From contig JAETSN010000022.1 in assembly GCA_021769625.1 (NCBI GenBank), positions 1-58,635 on the forward strand: a DNA stretch of 58,635 nucleotides, written 5' to 3'. This stretch comes from [Clostridium] symbiosum. Lineage in GTDB: Bacteria; Bacillota; Clostridia; Lachnospirales; Lachnospiraceae. Every line of letters begins with the position of its first letter. Position 1 is the first letter of the stretch. Under the pieces are notes generated by a model. The model did not search any database and was not told the DNA's origin. It saw nothing but the letters and a program-made list of their open reading frames with translations. Position numbers and translations under genes: made by a program. Shown in pieces: positions 6,614 through 15,109 of this stretch.

Positions 6614-9241
6614 TTACTTCTTCTCAGCGATCGCCGCCTGTGCTGCCGCGAGGCGTGCAATAGGCACCCTGAACGGTGAGCAGGAAACATAGTCCAGTCC
6701 GATATGGTGACAGAACTCCACGGAAGAAGGATCTCCGCCGTGCTCGCCGCAGATACCGCAGTGCAGCTCGGGCCTCGTCTCCTTGCCTTTCCTGATAGCC
6801 ATTTCCATCAGCAGGCCTACGCCGTTCCTGTCCAGTTTCGCAAACGGATCGTTCTCGAAGATCTTTGCCTTGTAGTAAGCTTCCAGGAACTTGCCCGCGT
6901 CATCTCTGGAGAAGCCGTATGTCATCTGGGTCAGGTCGTTTGTACCGAAGCAGAAGAACTCAGCTTCCTTCGCGATCTGGTCCGCTGTCAGGGCAGCCCT
7001 CGGGATCTCGATCATCGTACCAACCTCATATTTCAGGTCAATACCAGCAGCCTTGATCTCGGCATCGGCCGTCTCCACCACGTTCTTCTTGACAAATTTC
7101 AACTCTTTGTCATCACCGATCAACGGGATCATGATCTCAGGAACAAGATTCCAGTCGGGATGCGCTTTCTTTACTTTGATCGCCGCGCGGATCACAGCCT
7201 GTGTCTGCATCTTTGCGATCTCGGGGAAGGTAACTGTCAGACGGCAGCCGCGGTGGCCCATCATCGGGTTCATCTCATGCAGTGTATCGATGAACTTCCT
7301 GATCTCCTCCATCGTCTTGCCCTTGGCATCCGCCAGTTTTCTGATATCCTCCTCCTCGGAAGGTACAAACTCATGCAGAGGCGGATCCAGGAAACGGATC
7401 GTAACGGGGTCGCCTTCCATAGCTTCAAACAGTTTCTCAAAGTCGCTCTGCTGCAGCGGAAGCAGTTTTGCCAGCGCTTCTTCACGTTCTTCCAATGTAT
7501 CGGAACAGATCATCTCACGGAACGCATCGATACGATGTCCGCCGAAGAACATGTGCTCCGTTCTGCAAAGGCCGATGCCTTCTGCGCCGAGTTCACGTGC
7601 CTTCTGCGCATCCGCAGGCGTGTCTGCGTTTGTGCGAACTTTCAGGACACGGTATTTATCTGCCCACTCCATAATTCTGCCGAACTCGCCGGCGATGGTC
7701 GCGTCCACTGTCGGGATCGGCCTGTCATAGATATTGCCGGTGGTGCCGTCGAAGGAGATCACATCGCCCTCATGGAATTCCTGTGCGCCGATGCGGAATA
7801 CTTTGTGCGCTTCATCCATCTCGATGGCGGAACATCCGGATACGCAGCAGGCGCCCATACCGCGCGCCACAACAGCCGCATGGGAAGTCATACCGCCGCG
7901 GACTGTCAGGATACCCTGTGCCGCCTTCATGCCTTCGATATCTTCCGGAGAGGTTTCCAGACGCACCAGGACAACCTTCTCGCCCTTTGCCGCCCATTTC
8001 TTCGCGTCATCCGCCGTAAAGACGATCTTACCGCAGGCTGCGCCGGGCGCTGCTGCCAGACCCTTTGCCACGGGGATCGCTTTGCTGATCACATAGCTGT
8101 CAAACTGGGGATGCAGCAGGGAATCCAGATTTCTCGGATCGATCATGGAAACCGCCTTCTCCTCGGAGATCATGCCTTCGTCCACCAGATCGCAGGCGAT
8201 CTTCAGAGCAGCTTTCGCCGTCCTCTTGCCGTTTCTGGTCTGCAGCATATACAGATGCTTGTCTTCGATCGTAAACTCCATATCCTGCATATCGCGGTAA
8301 TGGTCTTCCAGCTTCGCGCAGATGTCCACAAACTGATCATACACTTCCGGCATGCTCTTCTGCAGTTCCTTGATCGGCTGAGGTGTACGAACGCCGGCAA
8401 CCACGTCCTCACCCTGTGCATTTAATAAGAACTCGCCCATCAGCTCCTTCTCACCGGTAGCGGGATTACGCGTGAAGGCAACGCCCGTACCTGATGTATC
8501 GCCCATATTGCCGAATGCCATCATCTGCACGTTGACAGCCGTTCCCCAGGAATACGGGATATCGTTGTCGCGGCGGTATACATTCGCGCGGGGGTTGTCC
8601 CATGAACGGAACACGGCTTCGATCGCGCCGATGAGCTGCGCCTTCGGATCATCCGGGAAATCCGCGCCGATTTTTGATTTATATTCCGCTTTGAACTGGT
8701 TCGCAAGAATCTTCAGGTCATCAGCCGTGAGCTCCACATCCTGCTTGACGCCTCTCTCCAGTTTCATCCGGTCGATCAGCTCCTCAAAATACTTCTTGCC
8801 GACCTCCATAACAACATCGGAGTACATCTGGATAAATCTTCTGTAGCAGTCCCATGCCCAACGGGGATTACCGGATTTTCTGGACAGTACTTCCACCACT
8901 TCTTCATTCAGGCCAAGGTTCAGGATCGTATCCATCATACCCGGCATGGACGCCCTTGCGCCGGAACGTACAGATACGAGCAGCGGATTTTCCTTATCAC
9001 CGAATTTCCTGCCGGTGATCTCCTCCATCTTCTCTATATACTCCATAATCTGGCCGGTGATCTCGTCATTGATCTTTCTGCCGTCCTCGTAATATTGAGT
9101 ACATGCCTCTGTCGTGATCGTAAACCCCTGAGGAACCGGAAGACCCAGGTTCGTCATCTCTGCAAGATTCGCGCCCTTTCCTCCCAGAAGTTCGCGCATA
9201 TTTGCATTACCCTCAGTAAACAAATAAACCCATTTTGCCAT
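6614..9241 (-). CDS. ppdK: Pyruvate, phosphate dikinase
   Basis: 875 residues, the usual length for the full enzyme, which interconverts pyruvate + ATP + Pi with PEP + AMP + PPi. The N-terminal ATP-grasp domain starts with LLGGKGANLAEMTNLG. The swivelling phosphohistidine domain has GGMTSHAAVVARGMG (about residue 450), where the His in TSH is phosphorylated. The C-terminal TIM barrel has the CGEHGGDP motif near the end. I took the ATG at 9241 because AGGAGAGAGAG lies just upstream; the 13-residue longer form lacks a site. It is transcribed alone. In Clostridia this enzyme usually supports PPi-linked glycolysis. Confidence 0.97.
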   Translation of the reverse strand: MAKWVYLFTEGNANMRELLGGKGANLAEMTNLGLPVPQGFTITTEACTQYYEDGRKINDEITGQIMEYIEKMEEITGRKFGDKENPLLVSVRSGARASMPGMMDTILNLGLNEEVVEVLSRKSGNPRWAWDCYRRFIQMYSDVVMEVGKKYFEELIDRMKLERGVKQDVELTADDLKILANQFKAEYKSKIGADFPDDPKAQLIGAIEAVFRSWDNPRANVYRRDNDIPYSWGTAVNVQMMAFGNMGDTSGTGVAFTRNPATGEKELMGEFLLNAQGEDVVAGVRTPQPIKELQKSMPEVYDQFVDICAKLEDHYRDMQDMEFTIEDKHLYMLQTRNGKRTAKAALKIACDLVDEGMISEEKAVSMIDPRNLDSLLHPQFDSYVISKAIPVAKGLAAAPGAACGKIVFTADDAKKWAAKGEKVVLVRLETSPEDIEGMKAAQGILTVRGGMTSHAAVVARGMGACCVSGCSAIEMDEAHKVFRIGAQEFHEGDVISFDGTTGNIYDRPIPTVDATIAGEFGRIMEWADKYRVLKVRTNADTPADAQKARELGAEGIGLCRTEHMFFGGHRIDAFREMICSDTLEEREEALAKLLPLQQSDFEKLFEAMEGDPVTIRFLDPPLHEFVPSEEEDIRKLADAKGKTMEEIRKFIDTLHEMNPMMGHRGCRLTVTFPEIAKMQTQAVIRAAIKVKKAHPDWNLVPEIMIPLIGDDKELKFVKKNVVETADAEIKAAGIDLKYEVGTMIEIPRAALTADQIAKEAEFFCFGTNDLTQMTYGFSRDDAGKFLEAYYKAKIFENDPFAKLDRNGVGLLMEMAIRKGKETRPELHCGICGEHGGDPSSVEFCHHIGLDYVSCSPFRVPIARLAAAQAAIAEKK

Positions 9242-9406
9242 ACTCTCTCTCCTTTTCTTTACATACAGCTTTTTTAACATAAACAGTATATCATATTCTG
9301 CCTCGAATGCGTCTGTTTTTTTACAAAAAAGTAATATTTTCCCCCAAGTCGAGAAAATTTTACCAATTTCATGTACAGAAGAAACATTTTAAATATCGTT
9401 TTCTCC

Positions 9407-9434
9407 TTGAAAAAGCAAAAGGTTTATGTATAAT
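9407..9434 (+). promoter_or_regulatory. Promoter of ABC-F/HAD operon
   Basis: TTGAAA (9407-9412), a 16-base spacer and TATAAT (9429-9434), about 45 bases before the ABC-F start codon. Confidence 0.7.
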
Positions 9435-9480
9435 AGAGAGGTAGCCCCGTAACAGGTTGTAGAAAGGCATAGGTATAGAA

Positions 9481-11121
9481 ATGATAAGTGCAAATAATGT
9501 GACCTACAGAGTGGGAAAAAAAGCTCTGTTTGAGGACGTCAATATAAAATTTACGGAGGGGAACTGCTACGGCATTATCGGCGCCAACGGCGCAGGGAAA
9601 TCCACCTTCTTAAAGATCCTTTCCGGCGAACTCGAGACCACAAACGGCGATATCGCGATCACGCCGGGGGAACGCCTCTCCGTACTGGAACAGGACCACT
9701 TTAAATACGACGATTACACCGTGATGGACACGGTGATCATGGGCAATAAACGGCTCTATGAGATCATGAAGGAAAAGGACGCGATCTACGCCAAGGAGGA
9801 TTTCTCCGACGAGGACGGCATCCGCGTGAGCGACCTGGAAGCGGAATTTGCGGAGATGGACGGCTGGGACGCGGAAACAGGCGCCGCCATGCTCTTAAAC
9901 GGCCTCGGTATCGATACGGAACTCCACACCGCGCAGATGGCGGATCTCGACGGCAGCCAGAAAGTGAAAGTCCTTCTGGCAAAGGCGCTCTTCGGCAACC
10001 CGGATATCCTGCTGCTCGACGAGCCCACCAACCACCTTGACCTGGATGCCATCAACTGGCTCGAGGAGTTTTTGATCAATTTCCCCAATACCATCATCGT
10101 GGTCTCCCACGACCGGTATTTCCTGAACAAAGTCTGCACCCACACCGCGGACATCGACTACGGCAAGATCGAACTGTTCGCCGGCAACTACGACTTCTGG
10201 TACGAGTCCAGCCAGCTGATCTTAAAACAGCGCAAGGAAGCCAACAAGAAAAAGGAGGAGCAGATCAGGGAACTGCAGGAATTCATCTCCCGCTTCTCCG
10301 CCAACGCCTCAAAATCCAAACAGGCGACTTCCAGAAAGCGGGCGCTTGAAAAGATTCAGCTCGACGATATCCGTCCCTCCAGCCGCAAGTACCCCTACAT
10401 CGATTTCCGCCCCGAGCGCGAGATCGGCAACGACGTACTGCTTGTGGAAAACCTCTCCAAGACCATTAACGGCGAGAAGGTGCTGGACAATATCTCCTTT
10501 ATTGTGGGACATGATGACAAGATCGCCTTCGTGGGCGGAAACGAACTGGCAAAAACCACCCTGTTCCAGATCCTGACCGGCGAGATGGAACCCGACGAGG
10601 GCTTCTATAAATGGGGCGTGACCACATCGCAGGCTTACTTCCCCAAGGACAGCAGCGAGGAATTTGACAACGACTATACGATCACCGAATGGCTGACGGC
10701 ATACTCCCCGATCAAGGATGTCACCTATGTCAGAGGATTCCTCGGGCGCATGCTCTTCGCGGGGGAAGACGGCGTAAAAAAAGTGAAGGTATTGTCCGGC
10801 GGTGAGCGGGTGCGCTGCCTGCTGTCCAAAATGATGATCAGCGGCGCCAACTGCCTGATCTTTGACGAACCCACCAACCACCTTGACATGGAGTCCATTA
10901 CAGCTCTGAACGAGGGCATGAAAAAATTCCCGGGCGTGGAACTGTTCTCCTGCCATGACCATCAGGTAGTACAGACCACGGCAAACCGCATCATGGAGAT
11001 CCTGCCGGACGGTTCCCTGATCGACAAGATCACCACCTACGACGAATATCTGGAAAATGACGAAATGGCAAGAAAGAGGACGATCTACACCAAGACCGCA
11101 TCCGACGAGGAGGATAACTGA
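9481..11121 (+). CDS. ABC-F ATPase, YbiT-like
   Basis: 546 residues with two ATPase domains in one chain and no membrane segment, as in ribosome-associated ABC-F proteins. Domain 1 has Walker A GANGAGKST and Walker B LLLDEPTNHLDL. Domain 2 has LSGGERVRCLLS and LIFDEPTNHLDM. A charged linker follows domain 1 (about residues 245-300), as expected for the P-site tRNA interaction motif. Two deviations typical of the YbiT branch are seen: domain 1 has LDGSQ instead of LSGGQ, and domain 2 has a GGNELAKTT P-loop. It likely acts in translation quality control; antibiotic resistance is less likely. It overlaps the next gene at TGATG. Confidence 0.93.
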   Translation: MISANNVTYRVGKKALFEDVNIKFTEGNCYGIIGANGAGKSTFLKILSGELETTNGDIAITPGERLSVLEQDHFKYDDYTVMDTVIMGNKRLYEIMKEKDAIYAKEDFSDEDGIRVSDLEAEFAEMDGWDAETGAAMLLNGLGIDTELHTAQMADLDGSQKVKVLLAKALFGNPDILLLDEPTNHLDLDAINWLEEFLINFPNTIIVVSHDRYFLNKVCTHTADIDYGKIELFAGNYDFWYESSQLILKQRKEANKKKEEQIRELQEFISRFSANASKSKQATSRKRALEKIQLDDIRPSSRKYPYIDFRPEREIGNDVLLVENLSKTINGEKVLDNISFIVGHDDKIAFVGGNELAKTTLFQILTGEMEPDEGFYKWGVTTSQAYFPKDSSEEFDNDYTITEWLTAYSPIKDVTYVRGFLGRMLFAGEDGVKKVKVLSGGERVRCLLSKMMISGANCLIFDEPTNHLDMESITALNEGMKKFPGVELFSCHDHQVVQTTANRIMEILPDGSLIDKITTYDEYLENDEMARKRTIYTKTASDEEDN

Positions 11122-11933
11122 TGTATCTATTTTTTACGGATTTAGACGGCACACTGCTCAATGACGAAAAACAGATCACGCCGAAAACGCTGAAAGCCAT
11201 AGACGCCTATATCTCGGCGGGCAATAAATTTATCATCACTTCCGGCAGGCCCTTCAACAATATCCGGGAGGTGGCAAAACGGACCGGACTTGACAAGTAT
11301 CAGGATCTTCTGCTGATCTGCTACAACGGCTCCGTGATCTATGACTGCGGACAGGAAAAATATCTTGCGGACCTGCGGCTCGACCCGAAGGATGCGCTGC
11401 ACATCATCGACACCGCGGAAGAAATGGGCATCCACTGTCAGACCTACTCCTCCACGAAGGCAGTCTGCAGGCATCATGACCCCGAATCGGATTACTACGC
11501 GCACCAGACACAGATAGAATTTGTCTACGCCGATGATATTCTGGCACATCTGGACGAAGCGCCCCACAAGGCGTTAGCCATCTCCCTGGATGACAGAACA
11601 AAGCTGGAGCAGTTGCAGGAAAAGCTCGCCCCCTGGATGGAGGGCAGGCTGACCACTGTCTTCTCCTGTGCGGAATATCTGGAGTTTGTGGACTGCCGCT
11701 CCGGCAAGGGGAACGCCGTGAAATTTGTCTGTGACCTGTACCATGTGCCGGTCTCGGACGCCTACGCCGCAGGGGACGCCAACAACGACTTCTCCATGCT
11801 GACTGCGGTTGGCAACAGCATCGCCATGATAAACGGCAGCGATGAAGTAAAAGCGGTATCTTCCATCATCACCAGGGAAGACAACAACCACGACGGGCTG
11901 GCGGAAATCCTGTTTCGTCTTGCTGAAAATTAG
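11121..11933 (+). CDS. HAD-superfamily Cof-type phosphatase
   Basis: 270 residues, normal for Cof/YbiV-type hydrolases. Motif I is FTDLDGTLL at the N-terminus, motif II is ITSGRP (about 40), the Lys of motif III is in SGKGNAV (about 195), and motif IV is AAGDANNDFSML. The large cap domain between motifs II and III indicates a sugar-phosphate or flavin-type small substrate. The start codon overlaps the ABC-F stop by one base, so translation is coupled. A strong terminator follows. Confidence 0.93.
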   Translation: MYLFFTDLDGTLLNDEKQITPKTLKAIDAYISAGNKFIITSGRPFNNIREVAKRTGLDKYQDLLLICYNGSVIYDCGQEKYLADLRLDPKDALHIIDTAEEMGIHCQTYSSTKAVCRHHDPESDYYAHQTQIEFVYADDILAHLDEAPHKALAISLDDRTKLEQLQEKLAPWMEGRLTTVFSCAEYLEFVDCRSGKGNAVKFVCDLYHVPVSDAYAAGDANNDFSMLTAVGNSIAMINGSDEVKAVSSIITREDNNHDGLAEILFRLAEN

Positions 11934-11940
11934 TATCTGT

Positions 11941-11988
11941 AAAGCCCGCACCGGCGCAGAATCTGCGCGGCAGTGCGGGCTTTGTTCT
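11941..11988 (+). terminator. Intrinsic terminator of ABC-F/HAD operon
   Basis: AAAGCCCGCAC (11941-11951) pairs with GTGCGGGCTTT (11973-11983), enclosing a smaller GCGCAGA/TCTGCGC hairpin, and is followed by TTTGTTCTT. Confidence 0.9.
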
Positions 11989-12056
11989 TATTGGATCCTA
12001 AATCCTATGCCCATATCCGAAAATCTATCTCTGCCTGTCAAACTCAGAATATACAC

Positions 12057-13157
12057 TTACTTTCTTAATTCTTCCGGTATATAATCTCCAAACTTGTCTG
12101 TCAATCCACTTCTACAAGAATACCCTCTGGTAAAAACTGAAAAATTATTTAAAAATTCAATAAAGTCAGTGTGGCTATCCTCTTTAGAAAGATATTCTTT
12201 CATAAGTTCATCCACGGTATACATCTGCCGTCCAAGTCCTTTATACAGCAATTCAAATACTACGTCACACTTATAATCATTTTTTTCTGTCGATAACTCC
12301 AGTACACCTATCGACTCAATCCCTTCTCCTTTTACCGCATGAGGTACACTCTCCTTAAAAAACATCTTAAATCCTTTCGGGGGAACTACCGATTCTTTCG
12401 CCAAACTGCTCCTCCCAACCTGATTCCTGAAATGGAAATTCCATCCACTGTTAAAATCCAATCCTCCATCCAAAGTATATTTAGAATTCTTTTCTATTTC
12501 CTGCGTATCAAAAGAAGATATTTCCCATTTTGCCGCCATATCTCCGGCTATTACCCTTATTTTTTCTCTCATCTCTTCGCATTTGTAATAATAATCGGCA
12601 TTATAATATGTCCAATCGTCCGACCACCCGCCATAAGAAGAATTGATGGTCTCTCCTTCACGATAATTGACATATTGTGCCGCCCTCATATTTTCTTTTG
12701 CAAATATATCATACATTTCACTTACGATCTGTTTGTTATCATCTTCAGTTTTTCCGGATGTCTGCCGCTGCTGTACCCTGTATAACCTCATGGAAGAACA
12801 GCATACTTCAAAATACTCTTTTAAATCCTCCTCGCTAATCTTTCCTTCATAAAACTCCCGCATTCGATTTGAAATATCTTTTTGCATATCCCACCCAAAA
12901 CGGTCGCCAAAAATACTCTTGGGCATCCCTTTTATAACGCTGTTATCTGAATAGCATCCATACATATTTTCTATCGCTTCTATGGTTTCTGTCGACCTTT
13001 CATAAGAATCCCTCGAGTGAGATTCACTGCCGGATTTATCCTGTGCCGGATTAATATACTCGTATGTAGTTTTTGCTTCATACATGATATTTCTGCATTG
13101 TATATTTTCAGCTACAGGTTGTTTCAAGTAGCCTATGTGCAGTGTACTGCCTGTCAT
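12057..13157 (-). CDS. Uncharacterised accessory protein of ECF module 1
   Basis: 366 residues, not recognised as a known family. It is charged and rich in Tyr, Asp and Ser in the middle (a WSDDWTYYNADYYYK stretch near residue 185) with no signal peptide or membrane segment. I start it at 13157 (MTGSTLH), where GGAGGAGAGATAAT precedes the ATG; the longer frame has no ribosome site and begins inside a hairpin. It is the third gene after the module-1 target promoter, in the place where module 2 carries the 16334-17008 gene. That position suggests a parallel role, but I see no clear sequence similarity between the two. Confidence 0.6.
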   Translation of the reverse strand: MTGSTLHIGYLKQPVAENIQCRNIMYEAKTTYEYINPAQDKSGSESHSRDSYERSTETIEAIENMYGCYSDNSVIKGMPKSIFGDRFGWDMQKDISNRMREFYEGKISEEDLKEYFEVCCSSMRLYRVQQRQTSGKTEDDNKQIVSEMYDIFAKENMRAAQYVNYREGETINSSYGGWSDDWTYYNADYYYKCEEMREKIRVIAGDMAAKWEISSFDTQEIEKNSKYTLDGGLDFNSGWNFHFRNQVGRSSLAKESVVPPKGFKMFFKESVPHAVKGEGIESIGVLELSTEKNDYKCDVVFELLYKGLGRQMYTVDELMKEYLSKEDSHTDFIEFLNNFSVFTRGYSCRSGLTDKFGDYIPEELRK

Positions 13158-13185
13158 ATTATCTCTCCTCCATTGTCTCTTGCAT

Positions 13186-13235
13186 AAAAAGCGGCAAAAT
13201 CCCCGTCTCTTCCTTCCGTGGAAATTTCGCCGCCA
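13186..13235 (-). terminator. Hairpin with T run, repeated in module 2
   Basis: On the minus strand GGCGGCGAAATTTCC pairs with GGGGATTTTGCCGC and is followed by TTTTTATG. An almost identical hairpin lies at 16223-16270. Here it sits between the lipoprotein gene and the 12057-13157 gene, so it may act as a partial terminator or attenuator. In module 2 it sits at the end of the operon. Confidence 0.7.
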
Positions 13236-13390
13236 TCCTTGCTGAATCATAGTCATAAAATAGATTATATTTTTAATATCGACACTCTATGGTCATTTCT
13301 TAATCTTTAGCCTCAATATAATTCTTATATTTCATAAGCGAGTAAACCTCTATTCGATTTGAGGCTTTTCATCCTTCTCTTACTCATTTT

Positions 13391-13975
13391 TTATTCCGAT
13401 AGTATCTTTAAATCTTTTAACATTTGATCTGTATCACTGCAATTCATTATGTAAAAATAATAAGTCCCGGCTTCCCCGATCTCTATTGACTGCACCTCTT
13501 TCGTTTCCGTTATCTCCACCTCCGAGATAATATTTCCATTCAATACCACACCCCCGCGAAGATGCAGCTCTGCACCATCGGAAACAGACTGCAGGGAAAA
13601 ACTTACGGTGCTCCCTTCCTCCAATTCCCATCCTTCCGTGTTCTCGTGCATAAATACCTCCACCGTCCGCCCATACAGCGCGATCTGGGATAGTTCCACC
13701 ATTTCCCCACTCTTAATATAGGGACAGTCGAACAGTGTTTCTATCGCATATTCCTCTTTCAACTTATCGATGCTTTCCTTATTTAACGCCATGCTTCTGA
13801 ATTCCTCCACAGCAGGCTTCTCAGGAATCGTATCAGCCGTGATGATCCTGTTTTCATCCGTCTGTGATTCCGCAATTTCAGGCGTATTCGGGACTTCATT
13901 CTTCCTTCCGCATGCGCTTGATAAACATAATATAACACAAATAGCTGCAAATATTTTTCTCTGATTACGTTCCAT
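13391..13975 (-). CDS. Lipoprotein of unknown function (ECF module 1)
   Basis: 194 residues. A basic N-terminus (MERNQRK) and hydrophobic core lead to a lipobox LSSAC at about residue 22, so it should be lipid-anchored outside the membrane. The mature part is acidic. Its C-terminal half looks beta-rich (alternating hydrophobics, EVEITETKEVQSIEIGEAGTY), a texture like pre-peptidase C-terminal or other galactose-binding-like domains; this is only an impression. It follows the small membrane protein gene at 14061 in the same direction and probably shares its ECF-type promoter. Confidence 0.7.
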   Translation of the reverse strand: MERNQRKIFAAICVILCLSSACGRKNEVPNTPEIAESQTDENRIITADTIPEKPAVEEFRSMALNKESIDKLKEEYAIETLFDCPYIKSGEMVELSQIALYGRTVEVFMHENTEGWELEEGSTVSFSLQSVSDGAELHLRGGVVLNGNIISEVEITETKEVQSIEIGEAGTYYFYIMNCSDTDQMLKDLKILSE

Positions 13976-14060
13976 TGAATACCTCTCCTGTCAAAATGAT
14001 CGTATAGAATGAATTATTCCATACTCCGGGCGATGCTCCTCTTCATACTGTGTCATAGTA

Positions 14061-14270
14061 TCAATCCGGCGAGTTTAGGAAATATTCATGATCTACCGTA
14101 TCCCCATGTTCCTCATCTTCCTCAAAAATATATTTTTCATCCGGAGCATCAGCATTTTTTGAAACGTTTTTGATCACAAAGAAACCTGCTGTCATAAATA
14201 GTATTACCACAATAACTAATGACAAAATTACTTTACGCTTTATTTTTACTCCTTTTTTCATGCTTTCCAT
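14061..14270 (-). CDS. Small membrane-anchored protein, MESMKK type
   Basis: 69 residues. A basic start (MESMKKGVKIKRK) is followed by one transmembrane segment (residues 14-34) and a short acidic tail with many Asp and Glu residues. The gene start and leader are almost identical to those of the secreted protein at 17162-17572: the same ribosome site region, the same MESMKK start, and the same ECF-type promoter upstream. The exported portions differ completely. It is the first gene of the module-1 target operon. Function unknown. Confidence 0.65.
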   Translation of the reverse strand: MESMKKGVKIKRKVILSLVIVVILFMTAGFFVIKNVSKNADAPDEKYIFEEDEEHGDTVDHEYFLNSPD

Positions 14271-14286
14271 TCTTCTCTCACCACCT

Positions 14287-14333
14287 CCCCTACCAATAAA
14301 ACAATCAAACCGGCTAAAACCTTACAGGATTTT
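14287..14333 (-). promoter_or_regulatory. ECF-type promoter, module 1 target operon
   Basis: On the minus strand CTGTAAGGTTTT, then 13 bases, then GTTTTATTGGTAGGGG. The same two blocks at exactly the same spacing occur at four other places in this island (14881-14927, 17589-17636, 19052-19100, 21812-21861). The -10-like half deviates most in this copy. Confidence 0.75.
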
Positions 14334-14341
14334 CCAAAAAA

Positions 14342-14556
14342 TTATTTTTTTACTTTTATACCATCCTTTATTTTGAATAGATCTTCCTCACTTACCTCCG
14401 CATACATTGAAAACATAATATTTTCTTTTGAAACCCAGAGCATCGAATAGCTTCCATCTTCAAATACTTCATGCTGTAAAGCTCCGCCTCAAACATCAGC
14501 CTGACAATCCTCTCTATCCTCTGCTCTTTTTGATCTTTCGCCATGCTATATTTCAT
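14342..14556 (-). pseudogene. DUF4367 anti-sigma gene with internal deletion (module 1)
   Basis: The first 28 codons match the module-2 anti-sigma protein (MKYSM-KDQKEQ-IER and on to FEAELYSMK). The frame then jumps to the last 37 codons in another frame (FEDGSYSMLW to FKIKDGIKVKK) and hits a stop. About 475 bases are missing compared with module 2, including the membrane segment and most of the DUF4367 domain. The start codon still overlaps the sigma stop as ATGA. Confidence 0.85.
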
Positions 14557-14870
14557 CGCATCCCCTCTTCATCCAGCGCCTCCCCCAGCTTCTCCTTCAC
14601 CCTGTGCAGCCTGACCTGCGCCGCATTCTGTGATATGCCGAGGATTTTTGCCGCTTCTTTTACCGAAAATCCATAGTAATACCGCAGTACCAGAATATCA
14701 TGGTACGCGGCAGGCAGTTCCCTCAAAAGCCGGCGGATCAGTTCAGCCTCCTCCTTCTGACCCAGAATGCCTTGGGCAACGCAGTACATGTTCCCCCTGT
14801 TCCTTCCGTAGATCTCAATAAAATTTTTCTTTTGTTCCTCAGTCTCCAGAAGAGATAAATAAAAAAGCAT
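14553..14870 (-). pseudogene. ECF sigma factor with in-frame 81-residue deletion (module 1)
   Basis: 105 residues, starting at MLFYLSLLETEEQ, against 186 in module 2. The first 43 residues and the last 62 are nearly identical to module 2. The part between is gone: the rest of region 2, which binds core polymerase and the -10 element, and the linker. The junction falls in a GCCTCCTCCTTCT sequence that occurs twice, exactly 243 bases apart, in the module-2 gene, so recombination between short direct repeats explains it. Region 4 (residues 50-100, helix-turn-helix with SVKEAAKILGISQNAAQVRLHR) is intact. It cannot act as a normal sigma factor but could still bind -35 DNA or an anti-sigma factor. 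Confidence 0.85.
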
Positions 14871-14880
14871 GCTTTTTTCC

Positions 14881-14927
14881 CCTCTACTTATTAAACAAAT
14901 AAACACATCAAAACATTACAGGTTTTT
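14881..14927 (-). promoter_or_regulatory. ECF-type promoter of module 1 sigma gene
   Basis: On the minus strand CTGTAATGTTTT, 13 bases, then GTTTAATAAGTAGAGG, just before the sigma start. It belongs to the five-member motif set described at 14287. Confidence 0.8.
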
Positions 14928-14946
14928 CAAAATTTTTTTGCCTAAT

Positions 14947-15057
14947 ACTAACTAACGGCCACACGCTGCGCGAGTGCCCTTATGCTAACCAACGGTCACA
15001 CGCTGCGCGAGTGCCCTTATGCTAACCAACGGTCACACGCTGCGCGAGTGCCCTTAT
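14947..15057. repeat. Three tandem 37-bp direct repeats
   Basis: Units start at 14947, 14984 and 15021. The last two are identical and the first differs at three positions. Each contains CACACGCTGCGCGAGTG. They sit between the Rpn terminator and the module-1 sigma promoter, and the other two modules lack them. Confidence 0.9.
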
Positions 15058-15063
15058 GCTAAC

Positions 15064-15100
15064 AAAAAGACCGGAAATCCGTTTTTGGATTCCCAGTCTT
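15064..15100 (-). terminator. Terminator of module 1 rpn gene
   Basis: On the minus strand AAGACTGGGAATCC pairs with GGATTTCCGGTCTT and is followed by TTTGTTA. Near-identical hairpins lie before module 2 (19112-19148) and module 3 (21874-21914). Confidence 0.85.
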
Positions 15101-15109
15101 ACCATTCAC

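Noticed and set aside
6704-8425. 573-residue plus-strand reading frame opposite ppdK
   Set aside because: It is fully antisense to a clear ppdK gene, has no ribosome site, and its composition (many His, Arg, Leu) is typical of the opposite strand of a GC-rich gene.
13157-13256. N-terminal extension of the 12057-13157 protein
   Set aside because: The extra 33 residues come from a terminator-like hairpin repeated at 16223-16270, and the ribosome site supports the internal ATG.
14947-15057. Possible CRISPR array
   Set aside because: The 37-bp units follow each other without any spacer and no cas gene is present. They are plain tandem repeats.
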